From contig CAWAET010000013.1 in NCBI GenBank assembly GCA_963781065.1, positions 1 to 64,000 of the forward strand: a stretch of 64,000 nucleotides of DNA, written 5' to 3'. Source of the stretch: CALZJC01 sp963781065. GTDB taxonomy: Bacteria; Acidobacteriota; Thermoanaerobaculia; Multivoradales; JAHEKO01. This document shows, piece after piece, positions 38,021 through 47,398 of the stretch. How positions within the stretch are numbered: position 1 is the first letter of the stretch; each line of letters begins with the position of its first letter. The translations under genes were made by a program, and so were the position numbers. Under the pieces are notes generated by a model that saw only the letters and a program-made list of their open reading frames with translations, was not told the origin of the DNA and did no database searches.

Positions 38021-38914
38021 GTGGCGCGCCGGGGGCAAGGCGGCGCCGGCCGGCCGGGGAGGCGCGAGGTGGGCGTTGAGGCGGCCGTCGAGATGGCGCG
38101 CGCCGGGCGGCTCTACCCGGCCCTCATCCTGCACGGCGGCAGCCTCGAGAACCGCCGCCGGGCGGCCACCGAACTGGCCCGGACGCTGCTCTGCGAGCGG
38201 CCGGCCGAGGAGCGCCCGTGCGGCGAGTGCCGCCACTGCCGGCGCATCGACGCCGAAGGCGGCGAGAGGTTTCATCCCGACTTCCAGGTGCTCGAGCGCG
38301 ACCTGCGCACGGTGACCTCGGTCGAGGCGACCAAGAAGTTCGTCGAGAAAGCGCAGGTGACCCCGTTCGAGGCCCGCGGGCAGGTCTTCGTCATCGCCGC
38401 CGCCGAGAGCCTGAGCCCCGGGGCGGCGGACGCCCTGCTCAAGAACCTCGAGGAGCCGCACGAGGGGTCGCCACGGCACTTCCTGCTGCTGGCGCCGTCG
38501 CAGTTCGACCTCTCACCGACGCTGCGCAGCCGCTCGCAGCCGATCTACCTGGGCGCCAGCGAGGGCCTCGATGACGAGGCCGTGGCCGCCCTGGCGGCGG
38601 CGGTGGCGGCGCGTCTGGAGGCCTACTGGAAGAGCGGCGCGACGGTCGAGTTGATGGCCGCCGCCGCCGTGCTCGAGGCCGGCGCCGACTGGCGCGACCC
38701 GCGCGCCGAGCGGCCGTGGGCGCAGGCGGCGGCGGCGCTGGCGCGGGCGGCGGACGCGCGGCAGCCGGCCCGCCGCCGCCGGCTGTTCGACCTGGCGGCG
38801 GCCCTGCTCGAGGCGCCGCCGCTGCGGCTGCGGGGCATCTCGCCCCGGCGCATCCTCGAGGGGCTGGTCTTTCGCCATCTCGGCGAGCGCGGGCCGCGGC
38901 AGGCAGCGCCGTGA
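38021..38914 (+). CDS. holB: DNA polymerase III delta-prime subunit-like protein
   Basis: A 297-residue clamp-loader protein. The place of the P-loop reads LHGGSLENRRRAATELAR, without the GKT lysine, as expected for the non-hydrolysing delta-prime. The zinc module CGECRHCRRI follows, then HPDF, VFVIAAAESLSPGAADALLKNLEEPHEG and SPTLRSRSQPI (SRC-like motif). The C-terminal third is Ala/Arg-rich and poorly conserved. The GTG at 38021 directly abuts the tmk stop; GTG 38070 is an alternative closer to the conserved part. Confidence 0.85.
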   Translation: MARRGQGGAGRPGRREVGVEAAVEMARAGRLYPALILHGGSLENRRRAATELARTLLCERPAEERPCGECRHCRRIDAEGGERFHPDFQVLERDLRTVTSVEATKKFVEKAQVTPFEARGQVFVIAAAESLSPGAADALLKNLEEPHEGSPRHFLLLAPSQFDLSPTLRSRSQPIYLGASEGLDDEAVAALAAAVAARLEAYWKSGATVELMAAAAVLEAGADWRDPRAERPWAQAAAALARAADARQPARRRRLFDLAAALLEAPPLRLRGISPRRILEGLVFRHLGERGPRQAAP

Positions 38915-39103
38915 TTCCTTGCGCTTCAAGCTCGAGTTGTGTACCGTGATTGCAGTCTTGCTAGCCAGCCAGGGCCCATTCGGAAGAGGTTGAGCGACGC
39001 CCGCAGTGCGCTCGGCACGAGTTTGCGTGAGTGCCTGGAGAGTGGCGCCCCACCCAGCTGGCTGCATCACGGAGTCCACGGGTCAAAACCAGGAGGATGC
39101 GCT

Positions 39104-42100
39104 ATGTCACATAGAATCCGTTGCTACCGAGTCCTATCCAGAGTTTTCGCGCTCTTCCTTCTCGGCCTGGGGACCGCGGGCCTGACCGAGGCGATCGACG
39201 AGCCCGAGCGGTCGGGTGTCGCCACCAAGCAGTTCCGCCATCCCGACCTGGACATCAGCCTCGGATTGCGACGACCCGCCGAGCTGCCCGCGCAAGCGAG
39301 CACGAATGCGGCGGCCGATCTCGCGGCGCTCGGCGTGCCCGCAACGGCGGGGCGCATTGACGTCCGCGGCGGCCGTTGGAGCCTGATCACGCCGAGCCAA
39401 CCGATGGTGCCCGGCCGCGGCGTGGGCAACGAGTTGAGTTGGGATTCAGGCCCGCCGGCCAACGCCGCGGCTCTTGGTCAGCGCGCCGCCGCGGCCCTGC
39501 GCGGCTATCTCGAGGCCAACGCCGCCCAGCTACGGATCGACCCGGCCGAGTTGGCGGGGCACGGCCGGACCACGGTGCATCAGGACGGTGCGGTGGCCCA
39601 GATCTACATTCCCCGCGTCGTCGACGGCGTCCAGGTCCGCGGCAGCTATCTGAACGCGGTGATCAACCAGGGCAACCTGGTGCTTTTCGGCACCACCAAC
39701 TGGGGTGACATCGATGTCTCCCGGGTGCCGGCACAGTCGACCGAAGCGGCGCTGGCAGCGGTGCAGTCGCACGTGGAGCCGTTCACCATCACCGGCTCCT
39801 GGGGCAAGACCGAGCTGATTCTCGTGCCCATGGCCTCGGAGCAGGACCCGAGCCGGGTCCAGCTGGGCCAGGGCTACCGCCACCGGCTGGCCCGGGTCGT
39901 TCGCCCCAGCTTCGAGGATGAGGGCGGCAACTGGGAGGCGCTGGTGGACGCCCACTCGGGCGAGCTGATCTCCTTCGAGGACACCAACCAGTACGCCGAG
40001 GTCAAGGGCGGTGTGCTGCCGGTGACCAACGACGGCATCGTCCCCGACGGCGTCGAGCAGCCCGGCTGGCCGATGCCCTTCGCCGACATCGGCGCCGAGA
40101 CCACCGACACCGGCGGCAACTTCACGAACAGCGGCACGGTGACGACCGACTTCTTCGGCCCCTACATCAACATCAACGACCAGTGTGGCACGTCGAGCCT
40201 GACCGGCAGCGGCGTCCTCGACTGGGGCACCTCCCCCGGCACCGACTGCGTCACCCCGGGCTTCGGCGGCGCCGGCAACACCCACGCCTCGCGCACCGGC
40301 TTCTACGAGCTCAACAAGGTGATCGAAATGGCCCGCGGCCAGCTGCCGGGCAACTCCTGGCTGCAGAGCCGGCTGATCTCGAACATGAACATCAACAACA
40401 CCTGCAACGCCTTCTGGAACGGCACGGTCAACTTCTACCGCTCGGGTGGCGGCTGCTTCAACACCGGCGAGATCGCCGGCGTCTTCGACCACGAGTGGGG
40501 CCACGGCATGGACGCCAACGACGCCACGCCGGGCATCGCCTCGCCCTCGGGCGAGGGCATCGCCGATATCTACACGGCGCTGCGGCTCAACACCTCGTGC
40601 ATCGGCCGCAACTTCCGCGCGACCGTGTGCACCGGCTTTGGCGATCCCTGCCTGACCTGCACCGGCGTGCGGGACATCGACTACCTGCAACGGCAGTCGG
40701 GCCAGCCGCACGACTACACCTGGTCGAACGCCAACTGCGGCGGCTCGGTCCACTGCGTTGGCGCGGTCTACGCCGAGGCGGTCTGGTCGCTGTGGAAGCG
40801 CGAGCTGCAAGGTCCGCCCTACAACTACGACAACAACACCGCGCACGAGATCGTCAACCGGCTGACCTTCATCGGCGCCGGCGCCACCGGCACCTGGTTC
40901 TCGGGCGGGCCGCCCAACGGCGGCTGCGCCGCCTCGAGCGGCTACATGAACTACCTCGCCGCCGACGACGACAACGGCAACCTGAGCGACGGCACGCCGC
41001 ACATGCAGGCCATCTTCAACGCCTTCAACGACCAGGAGATTGCCTGCGGCACACCGACGGTCCAGGAGTCCGGCTGCGCCGACAACCCGGCGTCGGCGCC
41101 GGTGGTGAACGCCACCGCGCTCGACAAGTCGGTCTCCCTGTCGTGGGGCGCGGTGACGGACGCCACCGGCTACGAGGTCTTCCGCACCGAGGGTGTCTTC
41201 GCCTGCGACTTCGGCAAGGTCAAGCTCGGCGAGACCGCCGGCACCTCGTGGAACGATCCGGGGCTGCAGAACGGCCGCGACTACTCCTACGTGGTGATTC
41301 CCAAGGGCGCCGCTGCCTCCTGCTTCGGCCCGGCCTCGGCCTGCGCCACGGTGGCCCCGGTCTCCGGCCCCAACCTCGACGTCGACCCGGCGTCGGCGGT
41401 GCTGGCCGTCAACACCGGTGACACCGACTCGTTCATCGACAACTGCGAGGACGCGACCCTCACCTTCGACGTCAACAACACCGGCGCCGGCAGCCTGACC
41501 AACGTCCGCATCACGGGCGTGACGGCGGTATCCCACCCGGCGACGGTCATCAACACCACCTTCCCGGCCGCGGTGTCGCCTTCGACCCTCGCCCAGGGGG
41601 CGACCGGCATCGGCAGCTTCGATTTCCACGCCGAGGGCCTCGCCTTCGGCGACACCCTGATCTTCGAGGTCTCGGTGACTGCCGACGAGATCTCTCCGAC
41701 CGTCAAGACGCAGAGCCTGTCGATCACCGACGCCGAGAGCGACCTCCAGTTCTTGGCCAGCAAGACCTGGGATTTCGAGACCGACCTCGATGGCTGGACC
41801 CTGATCCAGGGCACCTTCAACCAGACCACGGCGGGCGGCGGCGCCGGCGGCAGCGCCGGCTACGTGGCCTCGTCGGCCTTCCTCGACAACCAGTGCGACC
41901 AGGTCCGCTCACCGGCGTTCCGTCTCACCGCCAGCTCCACCATGACGCTGCAGAACAACTACGAGATCGAGAACTTCTCCGGCCAATGGTGGGATCGCGC
42001 CAACATCGCCTTCTTCGAGGGCGGCGCGCGCAACTCCGTCGATCCTGACGGCGGGCGGCTCTACAACGCCTCCGGCGCCGGCGCCTCCTGCGTCACGGTG

Positions 42101-43087
42101 GGCCAGAACGGCTGGGCCAACGTCAACGGCACCTGGGGTTCCAGCAGCTGGTCGGCGGGCGCCCTGGGCTCGGCCGGCCGGGCCGGCCAGACCGTCCAGC
42201 TCGACGTCGCCTACGGCACCGACGTGTCGGTCAACGGCAAGGGCTTCTGGTTCGACCAGGTGACGGTTACCGACGTCGAGGAGCTGGTCGCCGACGCGCA
42301 GAGTGACTTGTGCACCCCCGAGTGCGCGGTCGACGCCGACTGCGACGACCTCCTCTTCTGCAGCGGTGTGGAGACCTGCAACGGCGGCTCCTGCCAGGCG
42401 GGCAGCGATCCCTGCCCGGGGCAGTCCTGCAATGAGACCAACGACACCTGCGAGCCCCTCACCTGCGACAACGACGGCACCTGCGAGACGGGTGAGGATT
42501 GCAACACCTGCCCGAACGACTGCATCTCGGGCACCACGTCGGGAGCCTCGTGCGGCAACGGCATCTGCGAAGCCGGCAACGGCGAGGACTGCGTCAGCTG
42601 CGCCGCCGACTGCAACGGCAAGCAGAGCGGCAAGCCCGCGAACCGCTTCTGCTGCGGTGACGGCGACGGTCAGAACCCCGTCACATGCGGCGACTCGCGT
42701 TGCACGGCCGGCGGCTTCCAGTGCACGACGGTGCCGGCGAACCCGGTCAACTACTGCTGCGGCGACGCCACCTGTGAGGGCGCCGAGAACAGCAACACCT
42801 GCGCGCTCGACTGTGGGGCACCTGCTTTCTGCGGCGACGGCACCTGCAACGGCAGCGAGGACCAGTGCTCGTGCGCCGTCGACTGCGGCACGCCACCGGC
42901 AAATGAGGTACCCAACTCGACCTGTCAGGACGGCATTGACAACGACTGCGGCGGCGGCATCGACTGCAGCGACACCGACTGCACCAGCGACCCTGCCTGC
43001 ACCATCTGCCTGCCGAAGAACGCTACGTGCACCCTGGGCAGCGAATGCTGCTCCGGGGTCTGCAAGAACAACGGCCGTTGCAGGTAG
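39104..43087 (+). CDS. Secreted M36 (fungalysin-type) metalloprotease with Fn3 and Cys-rich C-terminal repeats
   Basis: A 1327-residue secreted protein. Signal peptide about residues 1-30. An FTP/PepSY-like propeptide fills about 100-320 (AQIYIPRVVDGVQVRGSYLNAVI). The catalytic domain has DHEWGHGMD (zinc HExxH, about residue 463) and GEGIADIY about 20 residues later supplying the third ligand. A fibronectin type III domain lies near 668-750, then Ig-like and jelly-roll-type regions (about 760-1065). The last 260 residues hold some 45 Cys in modules such as CSGVETCNGGSC, CGDGTCNGSEDQC and CGNGICEAGNGEDC. AGGAGG lies 8-13 bases before ATG 39104. A likely role is extracellular protein degradation. 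The 189 bases upstream (38915-39103) form a long leader in which I recognise no known element. Confidence 0.93.
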   Translation: MSHRIRCYRVLSRVFALFLLGLGTAGLTEAIDEPERSGVATKQFRHPDLDISLGLRRPAELPAQASTNAAADLAALGVPATAGRIDVRGGRWSLITPSQPMVPGRGVGNELSWDSGPPANAAALGQRAAAALRGYLEANAAQLRIDPAELAGHGRTTVHQDGAVAQIYIPRVVDGVQVRGSYLNAVINQGNLVLFGTTNWGDIDVSRVPAQSTEAALAAVQSHVEPFTITGSWGKTELILVPMASEQDPSRVQLGQGYRHRLARVVRPSFEDEGGNWEALVDAHSGELISFEDTNQYAEVKGGVLPVTNDGIVPDGVEQPGWPMPFADIGAETTDTGGNFTNSGTVTTDFFGPYININDQCGTSSLTGSGVLDWGTSPGTDCVTPGFGGAGNTHASRTGFYELNKVIEMARGQLPGNSWLQSRLISNMNINNTCNAFWNGTVNFYRSGGGCFNTGEIAGVFDHEWGHGMDANDATPGIASPSGEGIADIYTALRLNTSCIGRNFRATVCTGFGDPCLTCTGVRDIDYLQRQSGQPHDYTWSNANCGGSVHCVGAVYAEAVWSLWKRELQGPPYNYDNNTAHEIVNRLTFIGAGATGTWFSGGPPNGGCAASSGYMNYLAADDDNGNLSDGTPHMQAIFNAFNDQEIACGTPTVQESGCADNPASAPVVNATALDKSVSLSWGAVTDATGYEVFRTEGVFACDFGKVKLGETAGTSWNDPGLQNGRDYSYVVIPKGAAASCFGPASACATVAPVSGPNLDVDPASAVLAVNTGDTDSFIDNCEDATLTFDVNNTGAGSLTNVRITGVTAVSHPATVINTTFPAAVSPSTLAQGATGIGSFDFHAEGLAFGDTLIFEVSVTADEISPTVKTQSLSITDAESDLQFLASKTWDFETDLDGWTLIQGTFNQTTAGGGAGGSAGYVASSAFLDNQCDQVRSPAFRLTASSTMTLQNNYEIENFSGQWWDRANIAFFEGGARNSVDPDGGRLYNASGAGASCVTVGQNGWANVNGTWGSSSWSAGALGSAGRAGQTVQLDVAYGTDVSVNGKGFWFDQVTVTDVEELVADAQSDLCTPECAVDADCDDLLFCSGVETCNGGSCQAGSDPCPGQSCNETNDTCEPLTCDNDGTCETGEDCNTCPNDCISGTTSGASCGNGICEAGNGEDCVSCAADCNGKQSGKPANRFCCGDGDGQNPVTCGDSRCTAGGFQCTTVPANPVNYCCGDATCEGAENSNTCALDCGAPAFCGDGTCNGSEDQCSCAVDCGTPPANEVPNSTCQDGIDNDCGGGIDCSDTDCTSDPACTICLPKNATCTLGSECCSGVCKNNGRCR

Positions 43088-43119
43088 CCATTCGGGCCGT
43101 AGCAGCCTTGTAATCCACT

Positions 43120-43152
43120 CGGGCCGGGGCCTTCGGGCTCCGGCCCGTTTTT
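43120..43152 (+). terminator. Rho-independent terminator
   Basis: CGGGCCGG (43120-43127) pairs with CCGGCCCG (43140-43147), with GC pairs continuing inward around a TTCGG loop, followed by TTTTT (43148-43152). A strong terminator for the M36 protease gene. Confidence 0.85.
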
Positions 43153-43422
43153 CATGGTGCGCCAAGCATGGCGCGCAGCGCCATGAGCTGGCGCTGGAGA
43201 ACCGGCGAGCGAAAGCCGCCCGGGAGTGGCTTGGGGGTGGGCCAGGGTCACGCGTCTTACCCTGGGATCTGCTTGCCTGCCGAGAGGCTAGCGGGGCCGC
43301 GAGGCCCGAGACGCCAAGGACGGCGGGGAGCACCCACAGGCGTAGGAACCCGTACGCCCGGTGGTGTGACAGAGAAGGCCCGTGAAGGCCTGACGAGGTT
43401 GATTCGAGAGGGAGCCAGGCGA
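43153..43422. other. Gene-free spacer
   Basis: Between the M36 terminator and the end of the DsbA-like gene. It contains short GC-rich inverted repeats (GGCGCGC and AGCGCCATGAGCTGGCGCT) but no ORF, tRNA or promoter that I can support. Confidence 0.5.
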
Positions 43423-44207
43423 CTATTCGGCCGCTTCGGCCAGCGCCGCGTCGATCGCCGCCTCGAAGGAGGCAAAGGGCTGGGCGCCCTCGATGAATGC
43501 GATGCCCAGGACCTTGGTGGGATCGTTGGGATCGGTGCGGGCGAGGATGAAGCTCGGCGTGCCGTCGGCGCCGAGCTTGGCGGCCGTCGCCATGTCGCGG
43601 CGCACCGCGGCGGCGTAGAGGTCGCCTTGGAGACAGGCGTCGAACGCCGCGACGTCGAGCCCCAGCGCCTCGGCGTGCGCAGTCCAGGGTTCGAGCGCCT
43701 GCGGGTGCGCGAACAGCCGGTCGTGCATCTGCCAGAACTTCCCCTGCTGCTCGGCGCAGTGGGTGGCCTCGGCGGCCTTGAACGCCAGCTTGTGGATGCG
43801 CTCGAGCGGCAGGTCGAGGGTCGCGTAGCGCAGCTTGCCGGTGGCGACGTACTCGCGCTCGAGCTGCGGCCAGGTGTCCCGGACGTGACGGGCGCAGTAG
43901 GGGCACTGGTAGTCGGTGAACTCGACCAGCGTCAGGCTGGCGGTGCGCGCCCCCTTGACCGGGTTGGCGCCCAGGTCGATCACCCGGCCCGCGACGTCGG
44001 GGCCGGTGGGCGCGGCGGGCGGGGGGCGGCCCGTCCTTCGAGCAGCTGCTTTATCTCGGCCAGCTGGCGCCGGATCTGCTGCTGGCCGCGGCTGAGCTCG
44101 GCGAGCTCCTGCGCCAGCTCGTCCCGGCTCTGGGCCAGCGTCGGAACGGGCAGCAGCAGGGTCGAGAAGAGGACGAAGAGTGCCGTCGGTCGGGTCCGTG
44201 GTTTCAT
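43423..44207 (-). CDS. Exported DsbA-like thioredoxin-fold protein, one frameshift
   Basis: A 261-residue protein (after correction) with a signal peptide (LFVLFSTLLLPVPTLAQ), a coiled-coil stretch (RDELAQELAELSRGQQQIRRQLAEIKQLL) and a DsbA/DSBA-like oxidoreductase domain. The active site reads FTDYQCPYCARH (C-P-Y-C); the cis-Pro loop is GADGTPSFIL. The frame breaks in a run of six G at 44021-44026, where one base seems to be missing; restoring it links the leader to the domain. It resembles the DSBA-like thioredoxin proteins of Acidobacteria and deltaproteobacteria that make or rearrange disulfides outside the cytoplasm, which suits the Cys-rich M36 protein encoded next to it. Confidence 0.85.
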
Positions 44208-44441
44208 GTGTCGGTCCGCCTGGGAAGCAGGGTCGGCCAGCCAACGCCGATCCGGTATCCGCTCATCCGGTACCGGTCGCCGCGAGCGGCAAGATAGACG
44301 AACCCCGGCAGGCCGGTCAAACGGCTGCCGGGCGGGGCGCCTCTCGAGACGGTGGCGCGGCGAGCTTGGCGGCGCCGCATTGCAGCAGAGGATCGGTGAG
44401 AAATGCAGGCTGGCGGGGTCGCCGGGATACGATGGCGCCGG

Positions 44442-44522
44442 ATGGCGAGCCGGTGGATGAGCAGCGAGATGCCGCGGCGCTTCGGGCCGGAGGGCCGCGC
44501 GGCCGCCGCCCGTGCCCGGTGA
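44442..44522 (+). CDS. Possible 26-residue leader ORF before the decarboxylase
   Basis: ATG 44442 follows TACGAT (44428-44433) by 8 bases and has no ribosome site, as for a leaderless start. The ORF ends in CGGTGAGGAAG, where the TGA runs into the Shine-Dalgarno of the next gene, so it could feed ribosomes to it. The peptide is Arg/Ala-rich, and coding status is uncertain. Confidence 0.3.
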   Translation: MASRWMSSEMPRRFGPEGRAAAARAR

Positions 44523-44532
44523 GGAAGCCCTG

Positions 44533-45993
44533 ATGGCCGGAGACCTCCCCGCCGACGAGTTGCGGGCCGCCCTGCGGCGGGCCGCCGACATGGCGGCCGA
44601 CTATCTCGAGGGCGTCGCCGACTACCCGGTGCTGCCGCGCCTCGAGCCGGGCGAGCTGGCGGCCCAGCTGCCGGCCGCGCCGCCGCGCCGGCCCGAGCCG
44701 ATGGACGACGTGCTCGACGACTACCGCCGGCTGATCGAGCCCGGCGTCACCCACTGGAACCACCCCGGCTTCCTGGCCTACTTCTCGATCAGCGGCTCGG
44801 GGCCGGGGATCGTCGGCGAGACCCTGGCCGCCGCGCTGAACGTCAACGCCATGCTGTGGCGCACCTCGCCGGCGGCCACCGAGCTCGAGGAGCGGGTGTG
44901 CGACTGGCTGCGCCAGATGGTCGGCCTGCCGCCGGGCTTCCACGGCCACATCAACGACACCGCCTCGATCTCGACCCTGCTGGCCCTGGCGGCGGCGCGC
45001 CACCGGCTGCCGGAGGCGGCGATCCGCGAGCGCGGCATGGCCGGCCGGCCCGACCTGCCGCCGCTGACCGTCTACGCCAGCGACCAGGCGCACTCGAGCT
45101 TCGACAAGGCGGCGATGACACTGGGCTTCGGCCTCGAGCAGGTGCGCCGGGTGAGGTCGGATGGCGAGTTCCGGATGGACCCCGCGGCGCTGGCCGCGAC
45201 GATCGCCGAGGACCGCGCCGCCGGTCGCCGGCCGGTGGCGGTGGTGGCGACCATCGGCACCACCTCGACCACCAGCGTCGACCCGGTCGGGGCGATCGCC
45301 GACATCTGCGCCCGGCACGGGCTGTGGCTGCACGTCGACGCCGCCTACGCCGGCAGCGCCGCCGTCTGCCCCGAGCTGCGGCCGCTGTTTGCCGGCTGGG
45401 AGCGGGCCGACTCGATCGTCATGAACCCGCACAAGTGGCTGTTCACCCCGATCGACTGCTCGGTGCTCTTCGTGCGCGACCTCGAGCAGCTCGAGTCGAC
45501 CTTCTCGCTGGTTCCCGACTACCTGCAATCGGCGGAGCGGGGGGTGACCAACCTGATGGACCTGGGCGTCCAGCTCGGCCGGCGGTTCCGGGCGCTGAAG
45601 CTGTGGATGGTGATCCGCGGCTTCGGCGTCGACGGTCTGGCCGAGCGGATCCGCGACCACTGCCGGCTGGCGCGCCGGCTGGCCGGCTGGATCGAGGCCG
45701 AGCCGGGCTTCGAGCTGGCGGCGCCGGTGCCCTTCAGCGCGGTCAACTTCCGCGCCACCCCGCCGGGCTCGCTTGACGAACAGGACCGCTTCAACGAGCG
45801 GCTGCTGGCGCGGGTCAACGCCGCCGGGCCGGTGTTCCTCTCCCACACGAAGCTGCGTGAGCGTTATGTGCTGCATGCGGCCATCGGCAACATCCGGACG
45901 ACCGAGGAGCACGTGCGGCAGGCCTGGGAGCTGGTTCGGGAGAGCGCGGCAGTGCTGGGGCCGGTGCAGGACGCCCGGTCCCGGCCTGGCTGA
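44533..45993 (+). CDS. PLP-dependent group II decarboxylase (aromatic amino acid decarboxylase-like)
   Basis: A 486-residue PLP enzyme of the DOPA/tyrosine/tryptophan decarboxylase family. Motifs: THWNHPGFLAYFSISGSGPGI near the N-terminus, HINDTASISTL, YASDQAHSSFDKAA (stacking His), HVDAAYAGSAAVCPE (PLP-binding Asp) and the Schiff-base lysine in NPHKWLFT. The C-terminus (HAAIGNIRTTEEHV) matches the family. In bacteria such enzymes decarboxylate tyrosine, phenylalanine or tryptophan, and some relatives are aldehyde synthases; the exact substrate cannot be read. GTG 44512 is a longer alternative start, but ATG 44533 has GAGGAA 7 bases ahead. Confidence 0.88.
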   Translation: MAGDLPADELRAALRRAADMAADYLEGVADYPVLPRLEPGELAAQLPAAPPRRPEPMDDVLDDYRRLIEPGVTHWNHPGFLAYFSISGSGPGIVGETLAAALNVNAMLWRTSPAATELEERVCDWLRQMVGLPPGFHGHINDTASISTLLALAAARHRLPEAAIRERGMAGRPDLPPLTVYASDQAHSSFDKAAMTLGFGLEQVRRVRSDGEFRMDPAALAATIAEDRAAGRRPVAVVATIGTTSTTSVDPVGAIADICARHGLWLHVDAAYAGSAAVCPELRPLFAGWERADSIVMNPHKWLFTPIDCSVLFVRDLEQLESTFSLVPDYLQSAERGVTNLMDLGVQLGRRFRALKLWMVIRGFGVDGLAERIRDHCRLARRLAGWIEAEPGFELAAPVPFSAVNFRATPPGSLDEQDRFNERLLARVNAAGPVFLSHTKLRERYVLHAAIGNIRTTEEHVRQAWELVRESAAVLGPVQDARSRPG

Positions 45994-46031
45994 GCCGCGA
46001 GAGCGGCGGCGACAAACGCGCCGCGCGGGCC

Positions 46032-46235
46032 TCAGTAGTAGTCCGAGCAGGACAGGTAGTAGCCGCAGAGCGGGCTCGGGCAGTAGAGCTTGCACTTGCG
46101 CTCGGCGAGCCGACGCCCGCAGTTGGGGCAGATCAGCATCGGCTCGGTCGCGGCGGGCGCGGTCGCCGGTGCCGGGCGGCCGGTCTGCGACGACGCCGGC
46201 ACGGCCGGCGGGGTGCGACGAGCGTTCGAGGCCAC
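46032..46235 (-). CDS. Small zinc-ribbon protein of unknown function
   Basis: A 67-residue protein. The first half is Pro/Ala/Thr-rich and disordered. The second half is MLICPNCGRRLAERKCKLYC, then PSPLCGYYLSCSDYY, with C-x2-C, C, C, C and C giving a compact metal site that ends in a Tyr-rich tip. The internal Met before LICPNC could be the true start, leaving about 35 residues. Codon usage fits the genome. It sits between the decarboxylase and manC, convergent with the former. I do not recognise the family. Confidence 0.6.
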   Translation of the reverse strand: MASNARRTPPAVPASSQTGRPAPATAPAATEPMLICPNCGRRLAERKCKLYCPSPLCGYYLSCSDYY

Positions 46236-46316
46236 GGCCGGTAGGGTAGCAGGCTAGGGTTGAGACTCCCGAGAGGCCCTGTGTTCGATGCCGATCCCTG
46301 ATAGCTTGACGGCACG

Positions 46317-47381
46317 ATGCAGGCTCTGATCCTCGCCGGCGGCAGCGGCACCCGGTTCTGGCCGCTCAGCCGCCGCCGCCGCCCCAAGCAGCTGCTGGCG
46401 CTCGAAGGCGACTCCAGCCTGCTCCAGGCCACCGCCGAGCGGCTGCGGCCGCTGGCCGGGCCGGAGGCGCAGTGGGTGTGCACCACCGAGACGCTGGTGG
46501 AGGAGGTCCGCCGGCAGCTGCCCGAGGTGCCGCCGGAGCAGATCCTGGCCGAGCCCGAGGGCCGCAACACGGCGGCCGCCATCGGCTGGTCGGTGCGGTC
46601 GATGGGCGAGGAGCTGCGGCACCAGGTGGTCGGGGTGTTCCCCGCCGACCACCGGATGGCCGACGGCGAGAGCTTCCGCCGGGCGGTCGAGACCGGGGTC
46701 GGGCTGATCGAGCGGCAGGACCGGATCGTCACCCTCGGCGTCCGGCCGCACCGGGTGGAGAGCGGCTACGGCTTTCTCGAGCTCGGCGAGCGGCTCGAGC
46801 CGGCGCCGGGCGGAGGCGGCGCCGACCCCGGGGTGCGCCGGGTGGTGCGCTTCACCGAAAAGCCCGACCCGCAGACCGCCCGCCGCTTCACCGCCAGCGG
46901 CAACTACCTGTGGAACGCCGGTATCTTCCTCTTCCGCGGCCGGACGCTGCTCGAGCGGCTGGCCGCCGCGGCGCCGGAGATCGCCGCCGGTCTCGAAGAG
47001 ATCGCCCGGCGGCCCGCGGCCACCGCCGAGCTGTACCGCGAGCTGCCGGCGATCTCCATCGACCACGCGGTGATGGAGCACCAGGACGACCTGGTCACGG
47101 TGCCGCTCGACTGCGGCTGGAGCGATCTGGGCTCCTGGCCGGCGCTGGCCGAGCTGATGGCGGCGGGGTTCGAGAACGCCAGCCGCGGCGACGTGGTGGC
47201 GATCGACAGCGGCGACAACCTGCTGTTCGCCGAGCAGGGCACGATCGCCGTCCTGGGAATTTCCGGGCTGGTGGTGGTGCGCACCGACGACGCGGTGCTG
47301 GTGGTGCCCAAGGACCGCGCCCAGGAGGTCAAGGCGCTGGTCGACGAGCTGGCGCTCCGGGGCCGGGCCGATCTCCTCTAG
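46317..47381 (+). CDS. manC: Mannose-1-phosphate guanylyltransferase
   Basis: A 354-residue nucleotidyltransferase that makes GDP-mannose for polysaccharide. N-terminal LILAGGSGTRFWPLSR is the nucleotide-binding signature, followed by EPEGRNTAAAIG, FPADHRM, GYGFLELG, RFTEKPD (catalytic Lys) and WNAGIFLFRG. The C-terminal beta-helix begins, but there is no fused isomerase domain, so it is the short form. The ATG has TAGCTT at 46302-46307 and no ribosome site, which fits a leaderless start. trmB starts 17 bases after its stop. Confidence 0.93.
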   Translation: MQALILAGGSGTRFWPLSRRRRPKQLLALEGDSSLLQATAERLRPLAGPEAQWVCTTETLVEEVRRQLPEVPPEQILAEPEGRNTAAAIGWSVRSMGEELRHQVVGVFPADHRMADGESFRRAVETGVGLIERQDRIVTLGVRPHRVESGYGFLELGERLEPAPGGGGADPGVRRVVRFTEKPDPQTARRFTASGNYLWNAGIFLFRGRTLLERLAAAAPEIAAGLEEIARRPAATAELYRELPAISIDHAVMEHQDDLVTVPLDCGWSDLGSWPALAELMAAGFENASRGDVVAIDSGDNLLFAEQGTIAVLGISGLVVVRTDDAVLVVPKDRAQEVKALVDELALRGRADLL

Positions 47382-47398
47382 TCGGCTGGCGCAGGATC

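Noticed and set aside
39014..39026. Sigma-54-like promoter GGCACGAGTTTGC upstream of the M36 protease
   Set aside because: The GG and GC are separated by 9 bases; the sigma-54 spacing of 10 bases is strict, so the match is probably chance.
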